This document shows, one piece after another, positions 59,119-64,000 of a DNA stretch of 64,000 nucleotides. Position 1 is the first letter of the stretch; every line of letters begins with the position of its first letter. Origin of the DNA: Piscinibacter gummiphilus (lineage in GTDB: Bacteria > Pseudomonadota > Gammaproteobacteria > Burkholderiales > Burkholderiaceae_C); NCBI RefSeq assembly GCF_002116905.1, contig NZ_CP015118.1:4898001-4962000 (forward strand). Reading direction: 5' to 3'. Both the position numbers and the translations under genes were made by a program. The notes under the pieces were generated by a model. The model was not told the DNA's origin, ran no database searches, and was given only the letters and a program-made list of their open reading frames with translations.

Positions 59119-62100
59119 ATGAGCCGGCTCGTCCAGCGCCTCCTCCGGGAGGCGGGGAGAACCCTGGCCGCGAGTTTCGCCGCCCTGTGCCTCGCAGCCC
59201 CCGCCGCGAGCGCCATGCGCACCATCCAGCGTGACGCCTCGCTGAACTACCTCGACCCGCTGACCGGCAGCCAGGCCTCGGTGTGGTCCAACGAGGTGAT
59301 GGCCGAGGTGCCCGCCGCCCCCGCCACGATCCGCTTCTTCACCGACCGCACCTTCGCCCGCCAGGCCAGGGCCACGAGCGTCGGCGCCTCGCTGTTCCTG
59401 CAGGCGGACGCCGCGGCCTGCAACGCCGATCCGCACATCGCCGAGACCGCGACCATCGCGGTGCAATCGTGGACCACCGGCACCACGCACACCGTGACCG
59501 TGGTCGAGACGGCGCCGAACTCCGGCGTCTTCCGCACGGCCGCCCCGTCGCCGCAAGGGCCCGCGCTGCGCAGCGTCGCCGCCCCCTCGACCGGCATCGC
59601 CGACGACACCCTCACCGCGAGCCTCTCCGGCTGCGAGCTCGCGCCGAGCGAGGTCAAGGCCGACATCCTCGTCGACCCGAGCGGCATCGTCTTCAACCGT
59701 CTGCGCAACACGCCCATCCGCGGCGTCTGGGTCACGCTGATCGACGTGTCCGGCACCACCAACGGCGGACTCACCAACGACCCGGCGGTGATCTACGACC
59801 ACGATGGGGTCACCCGCTCGCCGAGCACCGTGCAGACCGACGCGGAGGGCCGCTTCTCGTTCGGCCTCGTGCCCGCGGGCCGGTACCGCATCGAGGTCGG
59901 CGTGCCGCGCCAGTACCAGCGTTCGCCGGACACCGCGATGCCGGAGATGCCCGCGGGACGCCGCATCGCGGCGGACGCCTCGTTCGGCCAGCAGTTCGAA
60001 AGCACCTCCGACATGGGGGCCGTGCGCTTCGACGTGCCGCTCGATCCGCTGCCGATGGGCCTCAGCGTGCAGAAGACCGTCTCGCGCACCGCGGCCGAGG
60101 TGGCGGAGTCGGTCGACTACACCCTCGTCACGAAAAACGTGGGCCAGGTCGACCTCGACGACGTGGTGCTCCACGACACGCTGCCCGCCGGCTTCGCGCT
60201 CGTGCCCGGAAGCACCCGCATCGACGGCCGGCCCGCGGCGGACCCCGCCGGCCTGCCCGGCCGCGCCGTGCGATTCGACACGGGCCGGCTCGGCTCCGAC
60301 CAGGGCCGCACCGTCCAGTACCGCACGGTGCTGCGCACCACCGCCCTGCGCGGCGACGGCATCAACCGCGTGGTGGCCCGCGCCACGAGTCCCGAGGTCG
60401 TCGCGAGCAACGAAGCCACCGCCACCGTCACCGTGCTGCCCGGCGTGTTCACCGAGGACACCACGGTGCTCGGCACCGTCTTCGCCGACTGCGATGCCAA
60501 CGGCCTCAAGGGCGCGGACGAACCGGGCGTGCCAGGCGTGCGCCTGCTGATGGAGGACGGCACCTCGGTCGTCACCGACGGCCAGGGCCGCTACAGCCTC
60601 TACGGCATCAGCCCCAAGACCCACGTGCTGAAGATCGACCGCACGACACTGCCCCCGGGCGCCGAACCCCTGGCGACCTCGCAGCGCCATGCCGGCGACG
60701 GGTCGAGCCGATTCGTCGACCCGCGCAAGAGCGAACTGCAGCGCGCCGACTTCGCGCTGGGCGGCTGCGGCACGGCCCTGCGCGAGGCCATCGCGGCGCG
60801 GTCGGGTGCGTCGGCCACCGACCGCGAGCTGCGCCTGTCGCTGCGCACGGACCTGGCGCTCACTCGCGCCGCGAGCCCGGACGTCAAGGCACTGCCGGCG
60901 AGCGGCACCGTCGGCGACCTCGGTCCCGCCGCCGCCGCACCCGCGGCATCGCCCGCCAGCGCACCCGTCGCCGACCAGGCCGCTCCGCAGGGCCTCGCGA
61001 TCCTCGGCCTCGCCGAGGGCGACGTGCTGCCCGGCAAACCGTTGTCGCTGCGGGTCCAGTCGCGCGCAGGGGCCCCGGCGAAGCTGCTCCTGAACGGCGT
61101 GGCCGTGGGCGAGGACCGCATCGGCGAACGGTCGGTCGACCCCGCGCGGGACACCGAGACCCGTGAATTCGTCGGCCTCGTGCTGCCGGCCGGCGCCACG
61201 ACCCTCACGCTCGTGCAGTCGGACCCGTTCGGCAACGAACGCGAGCGCCGCGAGGTGCACGTGAAGGTGGCCGGTGCGCTCGCCGCCGTGAACCTGTCGC
61301 CGGCCCTGCCGAAGGCGCCCGCCGACGGCGAGACCTTCGTCCCGGTCACGCTGTCGCTCACGGACCGCGACGGCCTGCCCGTGGCCGAGCGCCACCCGGT
61401 CACGCTCGACACGACCCTCGGCGACTGGGACGTGCTGGACCTCGACCCGGTGCGCCCCGGTGTGCAGACCTTCGTCGACGGCCCGTCGGCCACGTTCCGG
61501 CTGCGCGCGCCGGCCTCGGCCGGCCGCGCCGACCTGCAGGCCGCCGTCGGCCTCTTCACGGCGACCGCCCGTGCGGACTTCACCGCGCCGCTGCGCCCGA
61601 TGGTGATGGCCGGCATCGTCGAAGGGGTGCTGAACTTCCGCAAGCTCGACACGAAGTCGGTGGTGCCCGCGCTGCCCGGCGACGGCTTCGAGCAGGAGCT
61701 GCGCACGTACGCGACGAGCGGCGACACCACGCTCGACGGCCGCGCCGCCGTGTTCCTCAAGGGCAAGGTGCTCGGAGAACACCTGCTGACCCTCGGCTAC
61801 GACTCCGACAAGGACAGCCACCAGCGCCTCTTCCGGGACATCCAGCCCGACACGTTCTACCCGGTCTACGGCGACGACGCGGTCAAGGGCTTCGACGCGC
61901 AGTCGACGAGCCGCCTCTACGTGAAGCTCGAGAAGGACAAGTCCTCGCTGCTGTACGGCGACTTCACGACGCAGGCGCCCGTGCCGGCCCGCCAGCTGGG
62001 CAGCTACCAGCGCAGCCTCACCGGCCTGCGCCAGCACCTCGAGACCGACCGCGTGACGGCCAACCTCTTCGCGAGCCGCGACAGCGCGCGCCAGGCCGTC

Positions 62101-64000
62101 GTCGAGCTCCTCGCCGTCGGCACCTCGGGCCCGTTCCTGCTCGGCAACGGCCGTGCGCTCGCGAACAGCGAACGCGTCGAGGTGCTCGTGCGCGACCGCA
62201 ACCAGCCGGCCGTCGTGCTGTCGGTGACGCCGAAGGTGCGTTTCGCCGACTACGACTTCGAACCGCTCTCCGGCAGCCTGCTGTTCCATGCGCCCGTCCC
62301 GAGCGTCGACGCGAACCTGAACCCGGTGTCGATCCGCGTGACGTACGAGGTCGAGCAGGACGGCGAGAAGTTCCTCGTCGCCGGCGGCGACGTGCAGTTC
62401 GCGGTGACCGACACCGTCGAGGTGGGCGCGGCCGCCGTGCGCGACCTGAACCCGCTGCAGGCGCAGACGCTCTCCAGCGTCAACGGCACGTGGCGGGCCG
62501 GCCCGCGCACCACCGTCGTCGCCGAGGCCGCGCAGCTGCTCCACGACGACCTGGGCACGGGGGGCGCGCAGCGCGTCGAGGTCACGCACCAGGATCCCGC
62601 CGGCCTGCAGCTGCGCGCGTTCGCGGGCCGCAGCGACCTCGGCTTCACGAACCCGTCGTCGTCGCTCGCCGCCGGCCGCCGCGAAGCCGGCCTGAAGGCC
62701 AGCCAGCCGATCGACACCCGCACGCGGCTGACCGCCGACGTGCTGTCGAGCGGCGACGAGGCCGGCCACACCCGCCGCGACGGCGTGCTGGCCGGCGTCG
62801 AGCACAGCTTCGGCCAGGGCAGCAAGGTGGAGGCCGGCGTGCGCTGGGTCGAGGACCACCCGCTGCCCGGCGCGAAGGCCAACGACACCCGCAGCGTGCG
62901 CGTGAAGGCCGGCACTCTCGTGCCGGGCCTGCCGAAGGTCTCCGTGTACGGCGAGGCCGAGCAGGACGTGACCGACGGCGACAAGCGCCTGCTGGCCGTC
63001 GGCGGCGAGTACCAGTTGCCGAACCAGGGCCGCGTCTACGCGCGCCACGAGATCATCTCGTCGCTCGGCGGCCCGTTCCTGCTCGACCCCACGCAACGCC
63101 GCAACACCACCGTGATCGGGGTCGACGGCGACGTGATGACCGACGGCCGCCTGTTCGGCGAGTACCGCGGCCGCGACGCCTTCGGCGACCGCGAGACCGA
63201 GGCCGCGATCGGCCTGCGCAACCGCTGGCGCCTCGCCGAGGGCCTGCGCCTGAACACCTCGTTCGAACGGGTCAGCGCGCTCAGCGGCCCGGCCACGAAC
63301 GACAGCGTCGCGCTCACCGGCGCCATCGAATACACCGCGAACCCGCTGTGGAAGGGCACCGCGCGCCTGGAGGCCCGCCACGCCACCGCCGGCGACACGT
63401 TCCTCTCGACGCTCGGCCTCGCCCGCAAGCTCGATGCCGACTGGACCGCGCTCGCGAAGAACACGTACGCCACCGCGCACACCGACGGCCAGCCCACCCG
63501 CATCCAGGAACGCTTCCAGATGGGCATGGCCTACCGCGACACCGCGACCAACCGCGCCAACGGCCTCGGCCGCTACGAGTTCCGCCGCGACAGCGGCCTC
63601 TCGGCCGGCGACCTCGCCCGCCGCGTGCACGTGGTGTCGACCCATGCCGACTGGCAGGCGGCACGCCACACGACCCTCACCGGCATGTTCGCCGCGAAGT
63701 GGGTGCAGGAGACCGGCGGCGGCCTCGCGCTCTCGCACCGCGCCCAGATGACCTCGCTGCGCGCCGGCCATGACCTCGGCGACCGCTGGGACCTCGGCGT
63801 GGCACTGCGCCTGCTGACCGACGGCACGTTCTCGAACCGGCAGCAGGGCGCGGGTGTCGAGGGCGGCTACCGTGTGCAGGACCAGACCTGGGTCTCGGTG
63901 GGCTGGAACGCGAGCGGCTTCCGCGACCGCGACCTTTCGGAGGACCGCAGCACGCAGCGCGGCGCCTACGTGCGGCTGCGCATGAAGTTCGACGAATCGC
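59119..64000 (+). CDS. Giant SdrD-like/DUF11 outer-membrane protein, 3' end outside window
   Basis: The frame is open from ATG 59119 to the window end (at least 1,627 residues). A signal peptide (LAASFAALCLAAPAASA) is followed by beta-rich domains. A DUF11 unit (LSVQKTVSRTAAEVAESVDY; VVLHDTLPAGFALVPGSTRI) lies near residues 315-385, then an SdrD B-like domain (LGTVFADCDANGLKGADEPG; VVTDGQGRYSLYGISP) near residues 450-500. From about residue 830 it becomes a long series of alternating strands (AAVFLKGKVLGEHLLTLGYD; SRLYVKLEKDKSSLLYGDFT; GRVYARHEIISSLGG) like an outer-membrane barrel. It closes with RGAYVRLRMKFDE at the edge. The stop codon is probably just outside. Confidence 0.8.
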   Translation, partial: MSRLVQRLLREAGRTLAASFAALCLAAPAASAMRTIQRDASLNYLDPLTGSQASVWSNEVMAEVPAAPATIRFFTDRTFARQARATSVGASLFLQADAAACNADPHIAETATIAVQSWTTGTTHTVTVVETAPNSGVFRTAAPSPQGPALRSVAAPSTGIADDTLTASLSGCELAPSEVKADILVDPSGIVFNRLRNTPIRGVWVTLIDVSGTTNGGLTNDPAVIYDHDGVTRSPSTVQTDAEGRFSFGLVPAGRYRIEVGVPRQYQRSPDTAMPEMPAGRRIAADASFGQQFESTSDMGAVRFDVPLDPLPMGLSVQKTVSRTAAEVAESVDYTLVTKNVGQVDLDDVVLHDTLPAGFALVPGSTRIDGRPAADPAGLPGRAVRFDTGRLGSDQGRTVQYRTVLRTTALRGDGINRVVARATSPEVVASNEATATVTVLPGVFTEDTTVLGTVFADCDANGLKGADEPGVPGVRLLMEDGTSVVTDGQGRYSLYGISPKTHVLKIDRTTLPPGAEPLATSQRHAGDGSSRFVDPRKSELQRADFALGGCGTALREAIAARSGASATDRELRLSLRTDLALTRAASPDVKALPASGTVGDLGPAAAAPAASPASAPVADQAAPQGLAILGLAEGDVLPGKPLSLRVQSRAGAPAKLLLNGVAVGEDRIGERSVDPARDTETREFVGLVLPAGATTLTLVQSDPFGNERERREVHVKVAGALAAVNLSPALPKAPADGETFVPVTLSLTDRDGLPVAERHPVTLDTTLGDWDVLDLDPVRPGVQTFVDGPSATFRLRAPASAGRADLQAAVGLFTATARADFTAPLRPMVMAGIVEGVLNFRKLDTKSVVPALPGDGFEQELRTYATSGDTTLDGRAAVFLKGKVLGEHLLTLGYDSDKDSHQRLFRDIQPDTFYPVYGDDAVKGFDAQSTSRLYVKLEKDKSSLLYGDFTTQAPVPARQLGSYQRSLTGLRQHLETDRVTANLFASRDSARQAVVELLAVGTSGPFLLGNGRALANSERVEVLVRDRNQPAVVLSVTPKVRFADYDFEPLSGSLLFHAPVPSVDANLNPVSIRVTYEVEQDGEKFLVAGGDVQFAVTDTVEVGAAAVRDLNPLQAQTLSSVNGTWRAGPRTTVVAEAAQLLHDDLGTGGAQRVEVTHQDPAGLQLRAFAGRSDLGFTNPSSSLAAGRREAGLKASQPIDTRTRLTADVLSSGDEAGHTRRDGVLAGVEHSFGQGSKVEAGVRWVEDHPLPGAKANDTRSVRVKAGTLVPGLPKVSVYGEAEQDVTDGDKRLLAVGGEYQLPNQGRVYARHEIISSLGGPFLLDPTQRRNTTVIGVDGDVMTDGRLFGEYRGRDAFGDRETEAAIGLRNRWRLAEGLRLNTSFERVSALSGPATNDSVALTGAIEYTANPLWKGTARLEARHATAGDTFLSTLGLARKLDADWTALAKNTYATAHTDGQPTRIQERFQMGMAYRDTATNRANGLGRYEFRRDSGLSAGDLARRVHVVSTHADWQAARHTTLTGMFAAKWVQETGGGLALSHRAQMTSLRAGHDLGDRWDLGVALRLLTDGTFSNRQQGAGVEGGYRVQDQTWVSVGWNASGFRDRDLSEDRSTQRGAYVRLRMKFDES

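Noticed and set aside
56170..63771. A minus-strand frame of over 2,500 codons opposite the DUF11 and barrel genes
   Set aside because: It is Ala/Arg/Gly/Val/His-rich with no domains and runs opposite genes with signal peptides and recognisable repeats. It is a product of the high GC third-codon bias.

Overview
The window is high-GC, densely coded DNA from a Gram-negative bacterium, most likely a betaproteobacterium of the order Burkholderiales. This is inferred from the gene content: DUF2917 and DUF3717 proteins, the long form of TrpS, a PEP-CTERM protein, the ftsK-lolA-rarA order, the rpmB-rpmG pair and many LysR regulators. I see no rRNA, tRNA, CRISPR array, prophage or complete insertion sequence. 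About 60 protein genes can be supported. The first (epoxide hydrolase) and the last (giant outer-membrane protein) are cut by the window edges.

Layout. 1-7600: a hydrolase and a SnoaL-like protein, an NhaR-type regulator divergent from usp and terC, a LysR regulator divergent from a DUF2917 gene, a DUF4275 gene, a C-terminally short RNA-ligase-like gene and truD. 7650-11605: a LysR regulator divergent from a tightly coupled operon of a fluoroacetate-dehalogenase-type hydrolase with leuC and leuD paralogues. 11609-19561: a PEP-CTERM protein, a YdeI-family protein, a bacterial relative of the fungal TOS1/DUF2401 family, a membrane protein, an SDR enzyme, a hybrid histidine kinase and a lipoprotein. 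19569-23100: livHMGF branched-chain amino-acid ABC transporter without its binding protein. 23426-29146: a six-gene, mostly overlapping lipid operon related to E. coli ynbABCD. 29147-30086: a gene-free mosaic of hairpins and REP-like repeats. 30087-42961: an XRE regulator with twin operators, then housekeeping genes (rarA, lolA, ftsK, a Crp-type regulator, trxB, rpmB, rpmG, a desaturase, rsmB, purN, trpS). 42979-47518: a DUF3717-DUF1289 fusion, a MATE pump and a Cpx-like set (kinase, regulator, CpxP/Spy-like protein). 47725-51309: a c-di-GMP operon of one EAL phosphodiesterase and two membrane GGDEF cyclases. 51386-55779: redox genes, then a CHASE3 kinase, a NarL-type regulator and a stand-alone receiver. 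55967-64000: two secreted DUF11 proteins followed by a very large SdrD-like/DUF11 protein with a predicted outer-membrane barrel.

The two parts most likely to hold undescribed biology are the ynb-type lipid operon and the DUF11/barrel surface cluster. The lipid operon carries acyltransferase, CDP-DAG synthase, CDP-alcohol transferase, phosphatase and hydrolase-methyltransferase activities in one transcript, and its transferase has a characteristically altered active-site motif. The surface cluster lies directly downstream of a two-component system. Smaller points of interest are the dehalogenase-LeuCD operon, the TOS1-like lipoprotein with an altered catalytic motif, the XRE gene with paired operators, and a CpxR-box-like site in front of the CpxP/Spy-like gene.
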